64,000 bases of DNA from Comamonas resistens (GCF_030064165.1 NZ_CP125947.1:2790001-2854000), one strand, 5' to 3'. Counted from the stretch's first letter, positions 8,950 to 18,623 are shown. Notes: generated by a model from the sequence alone, not told the origin. Translations and numbers: made by a program.

Positions 8950-9704
8950 CGGACTTGATCTGCCACTATGAAGACGACTGCCTGCTGATTCTCGAAAAGC
9001 CCTCGGGCCTGTTGTGCGTGCCAGGGCGTGGCCCGGACAAGCAGGACTGCCTGAGTGCCCGCGCCCTGCAGCGCTGGCCCGATGCCCTGGTGGTGCACCG
9101 GCTCGATCAAGCCACCTCGGGCCTGGTGTTGATGGCCCGTAATATCGAGGTTCAACGCCGGCTCGGTCAGGCCTTTGCCGAACGGCAGGTTCACAAGCGC
9201 TATGTCGCCGTGGTCGCCGGCCGACTGGGCATCGATCGCCTCCCCTCAGCCGCATGCAGCGCCCCTTTCGCCAGGGACGCCGAGCAAGAGCCGCCTCTCG
9301 GCGAAGGCGTCGTCCCCCTCCAGGAGGGAGGCCGCGCAGCGGCTCAGGGGGGATGGAACACAATCGACCTGCCCATTGCCGCCGACTGGGAACGCAGGCC
9401 TTTGCGCGTCATCAACCATGAAACCGGCAAAAGCAGCCAGACCCTGTGGAAGCTGCTGGGCCATGAGACCAGCGCCAGCGGCCAGCCCTGCAGCCGCGTG
9501 CTGCTGAGCCCCCTGACCGGCCGCACCCACCAACTGCGCCTGCATATGGCCGCCACAGGCCACCCCATATTGGGCGACGCCCTGTATGCGGATCAGGTAT
9601 TGGCCGCCAGCGCACCGCGTCTGCTGCTGCATGCGGCCGAATTGGCGTTCACGCATCCGGTCAGCGGGCAGACATTGCAGCGGCAATCTGCGCCGGACTT
9701 TTAA
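8946..9704 (+). CDS. RluA-family pseudouridine synthase carrying an inserted repeat
   Basis: A 252-residue RNA pseudouridine synthase of the RluA class, which isomerises specific uridines in rRNA or tRNA. The catalytic motif HRLDQATSGL is at about residue 55-64, followed by KRYVAVV, then TGRTHQLRLHMAATGHPILGD and the final HAAELAFTHP. Between residues about 99 and 135 there is an extra segment that aligns with a repeat element (see the repeat at 9242-9350); it separates GRLG from IDLPIAADWERRP, which are normally adjacent. The frame is open throughout and both flanks retain family motifs, so the gene may still be functional. The start overlaps the hybrid kinase stop (ATGA), suggesting translational coupling. 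RluA itself versus a paralogue cannot be decided. Confidence 0.88.
   Translation: MTDLICHYEDDCLLILEKPSGLLCVPGRGPDKQDCLSARALQRWPDALVVHRLDQATSGLVLMARNIEVQRRLGQAFAERQVHKRYVAVVAGRLGIDRLPSAACSAPFARDAEQEPPLGEGVVPLQEGGRAAAQGGWNTIDLPIAADWERRPLRVINHETGKSSQTLWKLLGHETSASGQPCSRVLLSPLTGRTHQLRLHMAATGHPILGDALYADQVLAASAPRLLLHAAELAFTHPVSGQTLQRQSAPDF
9242..9350 (-). repeat. Repeat family B, copy inside the pseudouridine synthase gene
   Basis: A 109-bp segment bounded by perfect 12-bp terminal inverted repeats, CCCCTCAGCCGC (9242-9253) and GCGGCTCAGGGG (9339-9350). Its reverse complement aligns over about 80 bases with the intergenic copy at 17387-17470: both share CCCTGAGCCGCT, AGGGGGAC and GAGGCGGCTCTTGCT in the same order and spacing. 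The segment is translated as part of the synthase. A non-autonomous mobile element or REP-like element is the likely nature (inference). Confidence 0.75.
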
Positions 9705-10030
9705 GCAACATCAATACCCGCTTCGCACCACGGCCACAAGAAGTTGCTGCGTCGCAACATATCACCTTGAAATTGGCATCTTTCGGGTGTGAATTGTCTG
9801 TTTTTAAGAGCGTTTGCAAATAGGCACAAATTCATGCCCGTCAATCGCACCCCAAGCTATAGCCTGTTTGCGCTAGCTGCTATGCCCGGCATAGCAAAAA
9901 GGCAAGCCTCACGCCAGCCCCTGCATACCCTGTTGCCTTCGGTAACCACTCGTTTAACCTGAACTTCTTTCTGCAGCCCTGTGGGCTGCTTTGTTTGAAT
10001 AAACGCTTATCGACGTTGAAGGAAGTCCAC
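9705..10030 (+). other. Intergenic region upstream of livJ
   Basis: A 326-base non-coding stretch before the branched-chain amino acid transporter operon. It should hold the operon promoter and leader. A small hairpin CTATGCC-GGCATAG lies near 9879-9894, and GCGCTAGCTGCTAT just before it resembles a decayed arm of repeat family A. No gene or structured RNA is evident. Confidence 0.5.
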
Positions 10031-11152
10031 ATGAACGTTCCGTTCCGTATGCACACTGTTGTTGCAGCCCTGGGCCTGGCTGGCGCCGCCCTGTTTTCCA
10101 CGGCCCACGCCCAGATCAAGATCGCCCTGGTCATCCCCACGACCGGCGCTCTGACGCAGTACGGTGACATGGTCAAGGAAGGCGCCACCACAGCCGTTGA
10201 AATGGCCAACGCGGCTGGCGGCATCGGCGGCAAGAAAATCGAACTGGTGCCCGTGGACGATGCCTGCGAACCCAAGCAAGGCCCGGTGGCCGCCAACCGC
10301 GTGGTCAACAGCAAGATCGGCTATGTGGTCGGCCCCGTCTGCTCAGGTGCATCCATTGCAGCTGCTCCCATCTATAACAACGAAGGCGTGGTGGTCGTGA
10401 CTCCCTCGGCCACATCGCCTGCGTTGACCGACGGCAAGAACTACCACTTCATCTTCCGCACCATCGGCCGCGATGACCAGCAAGGCCCTGCCGCCGCGAA
10501 GTTCATCATTAGCAACATCAAGCCCAAGAAGGTTGCCGTGCTGCACGACAAGCAGTCCTACGGCCAGGGCATTGCTTCTGCCGTGCGCGATGACCTGAAG
10601 AAGGCCAATGTGCCCGTGGCGCTGTTCGAAGGCATCAACGCCGGTGACAGCGACTACTCCGCCGTGATCACCAAGCTCAAGGGCGCTGGCGTGGACTTTG
10701 TCTACTACGGCGGCTACCACCCCGAAATGGGCCTGCTGCTGCGCCAGGCTGCCGAGCAGGGCCTGAAGGTCAAGATGATGGGCCCGGAAGGCGTGGGCAA
10801 TCCTGAAGTCAACGCCATTGCCGGCCCTGCCGTCGAAGGCATGCTGGTGACCCTGCCCGCCGACTTTGCCGCCAACCCCAAGAACGCTGCCGTGGTGAAG
10901 GCCTTCCAGGACAAGAAGCGCAACGCTTCGGGCGCCTTCCAGTTGACCTCGTTCGCTGCCACCCAGTCTCTGCTGGCCGCCATCAAGGCTGCCGGTGACA
11001 ACCCCGCCAAGGTGGCCGACTGGATGCACAAGACCACAGGCGTGGACACCGTTCTGGGCCCCGTGTCCTGGAACAAGCAAGGCGACCTGAATTCCTTCGA
11101 CTTCCAGGTCTTCCAGTGGCACAAGGACGGCAGCAAGTCCCTGGCCAAGTAA
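10031..11152 (+). CDS. livJ: Branched-chain amino acid ABC transporter, periplasmic binding protein
   Basis: A 373-residue solute-binding protein of the Leu/Ile/Val-binding family. It has a cleavable signal peptide of about 23 residues ending AHAQ, then IKIALVIPTTGALTQYGDMVKEGATTAVEMANAAGGIGGKK in pieces typical of LivJ/LivK, a conserved disulfide pair region (DDACEPKQ and GPVCSGAS) and AVLHDKQSYGQG. ATG at 10031 is chosen: it follows GAAGGAAG by about seven bases and begins the signal peptide. It heads a five-gene operon with two permeases and two ATPases. The substrate range within branched-chain or other neutral amino acids or amides cannot be read from sequence. Confidence 0.93.
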   Translation: MNVPFRMHTVVAALGLAGAALFSTAHAQIKIALVIPTTGALTQYGDMVKEGATTAVEMANAAGGIGGKKIELVPVDDACEPKQGPVAANRVVNSKIGYVVGPVCSGASIAAAPIYNNEGVVVVTPSATSPALTDGKNYHFIFRTIGRDDQQGPAAAKFIISNIKPKKVAVLHDKQSYGQGIASAVRDDLKKANVPVALFEGINAGDSDYSAVITKLKGAGVDFVYYGGYHPEMGLLLRQAAEQGLKVKMMGPEGVGNPEVNAIAGPAVEGMLVTLPADFAANPKNAAVVKAFQDKKRNASGAFQLTSFAATQSLLAAIKAAGDNPAKVADWMHKTTGVDTVLGPVSWNKQGDLNSFDFQVFQWHKDGSKSLAK

Positions 11153-11183
11153 TTCCACCGCTTCTTCCGGGGTGCGTAAGGCC

Positions 11184-11230
11184 AAGGCCCTATGTCCCCG
11201 GATGCTTGCTATATGGCCCTCGGGCCTTTT
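11184..11230 (+). terminator. Possible attenuator hairpin between livJ and livH
   Basis: AAGGCCC (11184-11190) can pair with GGGCCTT (11222-11228), followed by TT. An alternative short stem GGCCC-TC-GGGCC-TTTT lies at 11215-11230. The position just after the abundant binding-protein gene suits partial termination or mRNA stabilisation that lowers permease expression relative to the binding protein. Support is structural only. Confidence 0.4.
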
Positions 11231-11252
11231 CCTGTTTCAAGGGTGGCATTGC

Positions 11253-12179
11253 ATGTCAGACATTTTTCCCCAGCTGATACAACAGCTATTCAATGGGCTC
11301 TCACTCGGAGCCATTTACGCTTTGATCGCCATTGGCTACACCATGGTCTACGGCATCATTGGCATGATCAACTTCGCGCACGGTGACATCTACATGATCG
11401 GGGCCTATATAGGCCTCGTCACGCTTTCAGCGGTGGGTACGCAAAGCGGCCTGCCCATCTGGGCCATCATCGGCCTGATGCTGGTGGTCTCGGTCTTCGT
11501 GACCGGCGTCTACGGCCTGGTCGTGGAGCAGGTGGCCTACAAGCCGGTACGTCAGAGCCCGCGCCTCGTGGCACTGATCTCGGCCATCGGTATGTCCATC
11601 TTCCTGCAGAACTGGGTCGCCCTGGGCCAGGGTGCCCGCGACATGGCCGTGCCTTCGCTGCTGCCGGGGGCCATCAACTTCCACATGGGTGACAACTTCG
11701 AGATCTTCATCCCCTACACCCGCGTTCTCATCATCGTGGTGACCGTGGTGCTGATGATTGCCCTGACCATGTACATCAAGCATTCCCGCATGGGCCGCGC
11801 CTCGCGTGCCTGCGCACAGGACATGCACATGGCCAATCTGCTGGGCATAGACACTAACAAGGTCATCTCCTTCACCTTCATCCTGGGAGCCATGCTGGCC
11901 GCCGTCGGCGGCGTGCTGATTGCGCTGGCCGTGGGCAAGCTCAACCCCTTCATCGGCTTTCTGGCCGGCATCAAGGCCTTCACGGCTGCCGTGCTCGGCG
12001 GTATCGGGTCCGTGCCTGGAGCCATGCTGGGCGGAGTGATCCTGGGCGTGGCGGAAACCTTTGCGGCTGCCTATATCTCGTCGGAATACAAGGACATCGT
12101 GGCCTTCGGCCTGCTGGTGACCATCCTGATGTTCCGTCCCTCGGGCCTGCTGGGCAAACCTGAAGTGGAGAAAGTCTGA
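11253..12179 (+). CDS. livH: Branched-chain amino acid ABC transporter permease LivH
   Basis: A 308-residue inner-membrane permease with about eight hydrophobic helices. Family signatures include [32 protein letters not shown] near the N-terminus and [23 protein letters not shown] in the cytoplasmic coupling region. ATG at 11253 fits the family start; the frame is open further upstream but that part overlaps the attenuator-like hairpin. The stop overlaps the livM start by one base, so the two permeases are probably translationally coupled and form the membrane heterodimer. Confidence 0.95.
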   Translation: MSDIFPQLIQQLFNGLSLGAIYALIAIGYTMVYGIIGMINFAHGDIYMIGAYIGLVTLSAVGTQSGLPIWAIIGLMLVVSVFVTGVYGLVVEQVAYKPVRQSPRLVALISAIGMSIFLQNWVALGQGARDMAVPSLLPGAINFHMGDNFEIFIPYTRVLIIVVTVVLMIALTMYIKHSRMGRASRACAQDMHMANLLGIDTNKVISFTFILGAMLAAVGGVLIALAVGKLNPFIGFLAGIKAFTAAVLGGIGSVPGAMLGGVILGVAETFAAAYISSEYKDIVAFGLLVTILMFRPSGLLGKPEVEKV

Positions 12180-13417
12180 TGAAGTACAGCTTTTCCTCCT
12201 CCTTCCGCGATGCGCTGATCGCCACGGTGATGACAGCCATCGTCGTCACCCCCATCTTCAGCCTGCACCTGGAGCGCGCCGGCGTGCGCACCGTCATCAC
12301 TCCCAACTGGAGCATGACCGGCTGGGCCTGCCTTGCCATCTTTGTCGTGCAGATGCTCAAGCCCCTGCTCGCCGGCAAGCTGCCCAAGGTCAACTTGCCA
12401 GCCATGCCGCAGATGAAATCGGGCACGCGCAATGTCGTCATCTTCGTGGTGCTGATGATGGCCGCCTCCTGGCCATTCTTCGCCGGCCGCAACGCGGTGG
12501 ACATTGCCACGCTGGCCATGATCTACGTGATGCTGGGCCTGGGCCTGAATGTGGTGGTCGGCTTTGCCGGCCTGCTGGATCTGGGCTTTGTGGGCTTCTA
12601 TGCCGTGGGCGCCTACACCTATGCGCTGCTGTTCCACTGGGCTGGCTGGACGTTCTGGGAAGCTCTGCCTCTGGCTGGCGCAGCCTCGGCCCTGTTCGGC
12701 TTTGTGCTGGGCTTTCCCGTGCTGCGCCTGCGCGGCGACTATCTGGCCATCGTGACGCTGGGTTTTGGTGAAATCATCCGCCTGCTGCTGACCAATCTGA
12801 CCAGCTTCACGGGCGGTCCCGACGGCATCTCCAGCATTCCCAAGCCCTCGGTGCTGGGCCTGCCCATGACCCGCTCGCCCCTGACCGAGGGCGGCACGAC
12901 CTTTCACCAATTCTTCGGTCTGGAGTTCGACTCCATGCACATGGTGATCTTCGTCTATCTGATGGCCCTGTTGCTGGCCATGGTGACGCTGTTCATCAGC
13001 AACCGGCTGATCCGCATGCCCATAGGCCGCGCCTGGGAAGCGCTGCGCGAAGATGAAATCGCCTGCCGCTCCCTGGGTCTGAACCCCATGAAGATCAAGC
13101 TCTCGGCCTTCACGCTGGGTGCCATGTTCGCGGGTTTCGGCGGCGCCTTCTTCGCCGCGCGCCAGGGCATCGTGAACCCCGAATCCTTCACCTTCATCGA
13201 ATCGGCCCTGATCCTGGCCATCGTGGTGCTGGGCGGCATGGGCTCGCAGCTGGGCGTGATCATTGCGGCCATCATCCTGACCGTACTGCCCGAGCTGGCC
13301 CGCGAGTTCTCCGAGTACCGCATGCTGATCTTCGGCCTGGTCATGATTCTCATGATGGTCTGGCGTCCGCAAGGTCTGCTGCCCATGAAGCGCCACCAGG
13401 TGGAGGTGCAGTCATGA
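12179..13417 (+). CDS. livM: Branched-chain amino acid ABC transporter permease LivM
   Basis: A 412-residue permease, the second half of the membrane heterodimer. It has an N-terminal extension with one or two extra hydrophobic segments and then the LivM core: [51 protein letters not shown], and a coupling loop [18 protein letters not shown]. The start ATG overlaps the livH stop by one base. It is separated from livG by about 50 bases that hold no convincing separate gene. Confidence 0.95.
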   Translation: MKYSFSSSFRDALIATVMTAIVVTPIFSLHLERAGVRTVITPNWSMTGWACLAIFVVQMLKPLLAGKLPKVNLPAMPQMKSGTRNVVIFVVLMMAASWPFFAGRNAVDIATLAMIYVMLGLGLNVVVGFAGLLDLGFVGFYAVGAYTYALLFHWAGWTFWEALPLAGAASALFGFVLGFPVLRLRGDYLAIVTLGFGEIIRLLLTNLTSFTGGPDGISSIPKPSVLGLPMTRSPLTEGGTTFHQFFGLEFDSMHMVIFVYLMALLLAMVTLFISNRLIRMPIGRAWEALREDEIACRSLGLNPMKIKLSAFTLGAMFAGFGGAFFAARQGIVNPESFTFIESALILAIVVLGGMGSQLGVIIAAIILTVLPELAREFSEYRMLIFGLVMILMMVWRPQGLLPMKRHQVEVQS

Positions 13418-13469
13418 TCGACCGTGACGCTATCGATTCAATAACTACAACCACAGGCAGGGCAAGCGC

Positions 13470-14236
13470 ATGAGCGAGTATTTGCTGGAAGTCAAAGACC
13501 TGTGCATGCGCTTCGGCGGCCTGCTGGCCGTGGACAACGTGGGCTTCAACGTGCGCCCGCAGGAAGTGTTTGCCATCATCGGCCCCAACGGTGCGGGCAA
13601 GACCACGGTGTTCAACTGCATCAGCGGTTTCTACCAGCCTTCGGGCGGCTCCGTGGTGCTGGGCGGGCAAAGCATTGCCGGGCAGAGCAGCCACCAGGTG
13701 GCCAATCACGGTGTGGTGCGCACCTTCCAGAACGTGCGTCTGTTCAAGAACATGACAGCGCTGGAAAACCTGCTGGTGGCTCAGCACCGCCAGTCCAAGG
13801 CCACTCTGCTGGGCGGCTTGTTCAACACCCCCGGCTATCGCCGGGCCGAACAGGAAAAGATAGCCAACGCCCTGCAATGGCTGGATGTCATGGGCCTGCG
13901 CCAGTTCGCCAACCGCGAAGCCGGCAATCTGGCCTATGGCCACCAGCGCCGCCTGGAAATCGCCCGCTGCATGATCACCAAGCCGCGCGTGCTGATGCTG
14001 GACGAGCCCGCAGCAGGCCTAAACCCCCAGGAAAAAAAGGACCTGCAGCAGCTCATCGACCATTTGCGCCAGCAATATGGCGTGGCCGTGCTGCTGATCG
14101 AGCACGATATGAGTCTGGTCATGGGTGTGTCCGAGCGCATTCTGGTCATGGAATACGGCAAGCCCATCGCCATGGGCCTGCCCGATGCCATTCGCAACGA
14201 TGAACGGGTCATCAAGGCCTATCTTGGAGAAGCCTG

Positions 14237-14237
<1 letters not shown>
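13470..14237 (+). CDS. livG: Branched-chain amino acid ABC transporter ATPase LivG
   Basis: A 255-residue ABC ATPase. Walker A is GPNGAGKT (38-45), the signature region is NLAYGHQRRLEIARC, and Walker B is LMLDEPAAGLNPQE, where LivG-type ATPases carry the AAGLNP sequence. The C-terminal VLIEHDMSLVMG holds the switch histidine. The N-terminus CMRFGGLLAVDNV is standard. Its stop overlaps the livF start by one base (TGATG arrangement), as expected for a heterodimeric ATPase pair. Confidence 0.95.
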
Positions 14238-14950
<713 letters not shown>

Positions 14951-14984
14951 CGATAGCGAGGGAGCCAATCGCACTCGCCTCAGG

Positions 14985-15023
14985 GGCCTGGCAGGGAATG
15001 TTCTCCGCCAGGCCTTTTTTTTG
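14985..15023 (+). terminator. Terminator of the liv operon
   Basis: GGCCTGGC (14985-14992) pairs with GCCAGGCC (15007-15014) around a 14-base loop and is followed by eight T residues. It lies 35 bases after the livF stop. Confidence 0.85.
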
Positions 15024-15053
15024 TTGTCATGAATCGCCCGTAAGATGGCCTGC

Positions 15054-15809
15054 ATGACCAAGCATTTGACGATTCTGACCGGCGGCTCCCGCGGCATGGG
15101 TCTGGCCATGGGCCAGCAGTTGCTGCAAAAAGGTCACCACCTTCTGAGCATTTCTCGCAAGACCAGTTCCGAGCTGGCAGCTTCTGCCCGCGAGGCCAGC
15201 CAGCTCCTTCAATGGGAGCAGGACCTGGCCCAAAGCGCCACGGCAGCGCAGCGCCTTGCGACCTGGATCGACACGCTCAACAGCGGTGACTGGGCCAGCA
15301 TCACCTTGATCAACAACGCAGGCATGATTCCGCAGATTGCGCCACTGTCGCAGCTGCCTGCGGCAGACATGATCAATGCGCTGCGTGTGGGCCTGGAGGC
15401 GCCGATGGCCATGACAGCTGCATTTCTGGCCGCCACCGAAAGCTGGAGCATGCCCCGCAAGGTGCTCAATATCTCCTCGGGCCTGGGCCGTCGCGCCATG
15501 GCCTCGCAGGCCAGCTACTGCACGGCCAAGGCCGGCATGGACCAGTTCAGCAGTTGTGTGGCCCTGGAAGAAGCGGCCAAGCCCCATGGGGCAAAGATCG
15601 TGTCTCTGGCACCGGGCGTCATCGACACCGACATGCAGGTGCATTTGCGCAGCGCCGCCAGCGATGACTTCCCCGATGTGCAGCGCTTTTCCCAGTTGCA
15701 TTCTGCAGGCCAGCTGAGCTCGGCCCAGGACGCAGCGGCTCGCGTGCTGGCCTGGCTGGAGCGCCCGGATTTTGGCACCCAGGTTGTGGCCGACGTGCGC
15801 AATCCCTGA
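15054..15809 (+). CDS. Short-chain dehydrogenase/reductase
   Basis: A 251-residue NAD(P)-dependent oxidoreductase of the classical SDR family. The cofactor motif GGSRGMGLAMG is at residues 10-20, NNAGMIP marks the central strand, and the catalytic set is Ser in NISSGLG, Tyr155 and Lys159 (YCTAKAG). A basic residue in the glycine motif hints at NADPH, as in sepiapterin-reductase-like or benzil-reductase-like SDRs with a similar layout, but the substrate is unknown. ATG at 15054 is preferred over an in-frame ATG at 15045; neither has a strong ribosome binding site. Monocistronic: a terminator precedes it and a hairpin repeat follows. Confidence 0.85.
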   Translation: MTKHLTILTGGSRGMGLAMGQQLLQKGHHLLSISRKTSSELAASAREASQLLQWEQDLAQSATAAQRLATWIDTLNSGDWASITLINNAGMIPQIAPLSQLPAADMINALRVGLEAPMAMTAAFLAATESWSMPRKVLNISSGLGRRAMASQASYCTAKAGMDQFSSCVALEEAAKPHGAKIVSLAPGVIDTDMQVHLRSAASDDFPDVQRFSQLHSAGQLSSAQDAAARVLAWLERPDFGTQVVADVRNP

Positions 15810-15832
15810 GCACCCTCACATTCATCAAAACC

Positions 15833-15876
15833 ATAGCTGCCCGCGCAACTCACCTCTGCGCTGGCAGCTATTTTTG
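15833..15876 (+). repeat. Repeat family A hairpin (may act as terminator)
   Basis: ATAGCTGCCCGCGCA (15833-15847) pairs with TGCGCTGGCAGCTAT (15857-15871) with one mismatch, followed by TTTT. It belongs to the AGCTGC...GCAGCT hairpin family seen again at 46374. With the T run it can serve as the terminator of the dehydrogenase gene. Confidence 0.65.
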
Positions 15877-16402
15877 CTTTGGACGCCTAACACAGACCAA
15901 GGCCTTGCCGCCGCAATGACAAAAGCCTGTCCGTCCCGCACAGAATCTTGTATCTACATACGCCGGCAGCGGCAATCGGCATGGCAGAATGGTTCACCTG
16001 TTTTGGAGTCAGTGCCTGCGCTGAACTGCAAAACCGCAATCCGCGCCGTGGGCCACATCGGCAGCGCTACCTGATCGGAACGCTGCCACCGTGCTAGCTT
16101 TTGCAGCCACCCTGCAAGGCAGCGCGCGCGATTGCCAACCCGCCGTGCCGGTACCGCATGGCGCAGGTCTCTTCGGTAAAGACAAATACCCATTGATGGC
16201 GGAACCACCCTCCCCGATCATCGAAAAGCCCACCTTCCGTGACTTGGCCCCAGGGCCAGGAGCGTTCCTATTCCCGCATATCCCGAATATTGCGCACTGA
16301 GACACTCCGACCTGACAGCCGTTCGCGTCCGTTTTCTCACCCCGCCATAAGCCGGGTGCCGAGGCCGCCGCACACCCTTATCGTCTCTGGAGCTTCTTTT
16401 TC
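15877..16402 (+). other. Non-coding stretch before the Bug receptor gene
   Basis: About 525 bases with no ORF that looks like a real protein; short frames here are Pro/Cys/Arg-rich and lack ribosome binding sites. It should contain the promoter of the receptor gene. No RNA motif or repeat was recognised. Confidence 0.45.
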
Positions 16403-17386
16403 ATGTTTCGCCAACTGATCACCTGCACCGCCATGGTTGCGGCCACCGGCCTGAGCTTTTCCGCTGCCGCACAAGACCCCGTCAAGGACTACCCGAACAA
16501 GCCTGTTCGCATGATCGTTCCCTTTCCGCCAGGCGGAGGCACAGACATCCTCTCTCGCGTGATCTCCAACAAGCTCACCGAAGTCAGCCACTGGACCGTG
16601 GTGCCCGACAACCGCGCAGGCGCGGGCGGCACCATCGGCATCACCGAAGCCGTGAAGGCCGCCCCCACCGGCTATGACATGGTCATGGGCCAGAAAGACA
16701 ATGTGGTTCTGGGCCCCTATCTGTACAAAAGCCTGCCCTGGAACCCCACCAAGGATCTGACGCCCGTAGCCCATGTGGCCTACACCCCCATCGTGATCGC
16801 CACGGCTGCCAACTCGCCCTACAAGACGCTGGCCGATGTAGTGGCCGCCGCCAAGAAGAACCCCGCCAAGATCACCTATGGTTCTCCCGGCAACGGCACC
16901 AGCATTCATCTGGCTGGCGTGATGCTGGAAAAGGCCTCGGGCATTCAGCTGACCCATGTGCCCTACAAGGGCTCCAACCCGGCCATGATGGACGCGCTGG
17001 CCGGCAATGTGGATCTGCTGGTGTCTTCCGTGCCTTCGGCCATCGCCCAGATCAAATCGGGCAAATTGCGCGCCATTGCCGTGACCTCGGCAGCCCGCTC
17101 GTCCTCGTTGCCCGATACGCCCACCTTGGCCGAATCCGGCCTCAAGGGCTTCAACGTGAGCACCTGGTACGGCATCTTCATGCCCAAGAACACGCCGACA
17201 CCCATCGTGAACAAGGTCAATGCCGAAGTGAACAAGCTGCTGGCCATGCCCGAAGTCAAGGAAGCCATCCTGACCCAGGGCGCCGAGCCACAGGCCATGA
17301 GCGTGGAAGCCTTCGACAAATTCTTCCAGGCAGACTTCAAGGCCAACAAGGCTATCGTTGAGGCTTCTGGCGCAAGCATTCAGTAA
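16403..17386 (+). CDS. Tripartite tricarboxylate-type solute receptor (Bug/TctC family)
   Basis: A 327-residue periplasmic binding protein of the large Bug family common in Comamonadaceae and Bordetella. The signal peptide ends near SAAAQD at about residue 23. Family signatures are YPNKPVRMIVPFPPGGGTDILSR in short blocks, NRAGAGGTIG, PYKTLADVV, YGSPGNGTS, VPYKGSNPAMMDALAGNVD and the late RAIAVTSAARS. No TctA/TctB membrane subunits lie nearby, so this is an orphan receptor that either uses a distant transporter or acts in signalling. The ligand is unknown, though carboxylates are typical. The stop is immediately followed by repeat family B. Confidence 0.9.
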   Translation: MFRQLITCTAMVAATGLSFSAAAQDPVKDYPNKPVRMIVPFPPGGGTDILSRVISNKLTEVSHWTVVPDNRAGAGGTIGITEAVKAAPTGYDMVMGQKDNVVLGPYLYKSLPWNPTKDLTPVAHVAYTPIVIATAANSPYKTLADVVAAAKKNPAKITYGSPGNGTSIHLAGVMLEKASGIQLTHVPYKGSNPAMMDALAGNVDLLVSSVPSAIAQIKSGKLRAIAVTSAARSSSLPDTPTLAESGLKGFNVSTWYGIFMPKNTPTPIVNKVNAEVNKLLAMPEVKEAILTQGAEPQAMSVEAFDKFFQADFKANKAIVEASGASIQ

Positions 17387-17470
17387 CCCCCTGAGCCGCT
17401 TTGCTGCTCCCCCCTAAAAGGGGGACGGCAGCATCGCCGCGAGGCGGCTCTTGCTTGCTGCCCTGGCTTG
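17387..17470 (+). repeat. Repeat family B, intergenic copy
   Basis: About 84 bases beginning at the end of the receptor gene, with CCCCTGAGCCGCT, a small internal stem CCCCCT-AAAA-GGGGG, then GAGGCGGCTCTTGCT. It aligns with the reverse complement of the copy at 9242-9350. The 3' terminal inverted repeat is not recognisable here, so this copy may be truncated. Confidence 0.7.
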
Positions 17471-17520
17471 GGCCGTGACAGTTTTATAGACTGCGCCCAG
17501 TGGACCAAATCCACTCTTAT

Positions 17521-17554
17521 AAAAAGAAAGACCTCTTGCGAGGTCTTTCTTTTT
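17521..17554. terminator. Bidirectional terminator between the Bug receptor and uspA
   Basis: A perfect 15-bp stem AAAAAGAAAGACCTC (17521-17535) and GAGGTCTTTCTTTTT (17540-17554) with loop TTGC. A/T runs on both sides allow termination of the two convergent genes. Confidence 0.9.
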
Positions 17555-17575
17555 ATCGCCATGGGGAATATGCGC

Positions 17576-18019
17576 TTATTCGCGCACAACCAGAACGGGA
17601 ATCTTGACGGCGCCCAGCACGCGCTGGGTGACGCTGCCCAGCATCAGCTTTTCCAGGCCACGGCGGCCCTGAGAACCCATGACGATCAGATCGGCGCCCA
17701 CGCTGTCCATGGTGTTGACGATGCCGTCGTGCACGGCATGACCTTCGCCAACCAGGGTGTTCACGTTCACGCCTTCGGCTTCCATGATGGATTTGACGGC
17801 GTCGAGGGCCGTGTTGGCTTCGGCGGTCGCTGCGCTCAAGTATTGCGACTGGCCATAGGCGAAATCGGCGCCTACACCGGTGAAGGGATAGGGGTCGACC
17901 ACGTACACCGCCGTCACGGCACTGCCAAAGACCTTGGAGAGTTCCGCAGCCTTGCGTGCCGCCAGCAGCGAAGGTTTGGAGCCATCAACCGGAACCAGGA
18001 TGTGATTGAACATGGACAT
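17576..18019 (-). CDS. Universal stress protein, UspA family
   Basis: A 147-residue single-domain Usp protein. It starts with FNHILVPVDGSKPS, the first strand with the nucleotide-site Asp, and ends with the ATP-binding loop GSQGRRGLEKLMLGSVTQRVL (written here as GSQGRRG plus nine residues plus GS), then VPVLVV-type strand. The intact G-x2-G-x9-G(S/T) pattern suggests an ATP-binding member. It is transcribed alone, with a good AGGAG about seven bases before the start on the minus strand. Role in stress survival is known for the family; the trigger here is unknown. Confidence 0.92.
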   Translation of the reverse strand: MSMFNHILVPVDGSKPSLLAARKAAELSKVFGSAVTAVYVVDPYPFTGVGADFAYGQSQYLSAATAEANTALDAVKSIMEAEGVNVNTLVGEGHAVHDGIVNTMDSVGADLIVMGSQGRRGLEKLMLGSVTQRVLGAVKIPVLVVRE

Positions 18020-18152
18020 GAGCTTCTCCTTTTTGGGTAGCTTGGCGACTCTGCATGCAGGTGCCGCCGTTTCAACAAAGCGAGTCTGCTCCCATCATGC
18101 CCCAGCGTCCTGACCTGCATCAACCCCGAAGGGAAATCAGAGGCGCAATGGC

Positions 18153-18623
18153 TCAGAGGCAGACATGAGCCGCGTCATAGGCATAGCACTTGTCCAGCAG
18201 CTTGTGCGATTTATCGGTAATGGTGATGCGAGAGCCGTCGGGGCGCAGCAACGAGACATACTTGAACGCGGGCTCATTGGGCTGGCTTGGCGCATCGCGG
18301 CGCACCGACCAGTCTTCCCTTACCGGACCCGATGGCAGCTCCAGCATCACCTGGATTTCCTTGGTGTCGTCAGCCAGACGAATGCACTTGGCACCATCGA
18401 CCACCGAGACGGCGCCTGCCGGTGCGGCCAGTCCATAAGGGCATTCCTGCAAACCATGAATCGGCACTGCCTCGTCGTTCACCGTGATTTCCAGACCATT
18501 GCGAAAGTAGATCGTGGGCTCCTTGAAGGAGGCCTTTACGGAATGGTCTTCAGAAGGCGTGCAGGCTGCGATGGCAGCCAGAGCGGCAAGCGAGGTCAGA
18601 AAAAAAGCAGGAAAACGTTTCAT
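18153..18623 (-). CDS. Putative lipoprotein
   Basis: A 156-residue protein starting MKRFPAFFLTSLAALAAIAAC, a signal with lipobox AIAAC and predicted lipidated Cys21. Two further cysteine pairs in the mature part (ECPYG, KCIRL, KCYAYDAAHVC) suggest disulfides in the periplasm. I do not recognise the family. ATG at 18623 is chosen; an upstream GTG at 18641 would add six residues before the signal. It has no obvious operon partner. Confidence 0.6.
   Translation of the reverse strand: MKRFPAFFLTSLAALAAIAACTPSEDHSVKASFKEPTIYFRNGLEITVNDEAVPIHGLQECPYGLAAPAGAVSVVDGAKCIRLADDTKEIQVMLELPSGPVREDWSVRRDAPSQPNEPAFKYVSLLRPDGSRITITDKSHKLLDKCYAYDAAHVCL

Noticed and set aside
13414..13469. Short ORF between livM and livG
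   Set aside because: Only 19 codons, out of frame with livG and without a ribosome binding site; more likely spacer.
16091..16300. Small ORF of 69 codons before the Bug receptor gene
   Set aside because: No ribosome binding site, Pro-rich random-looking composition and no family.
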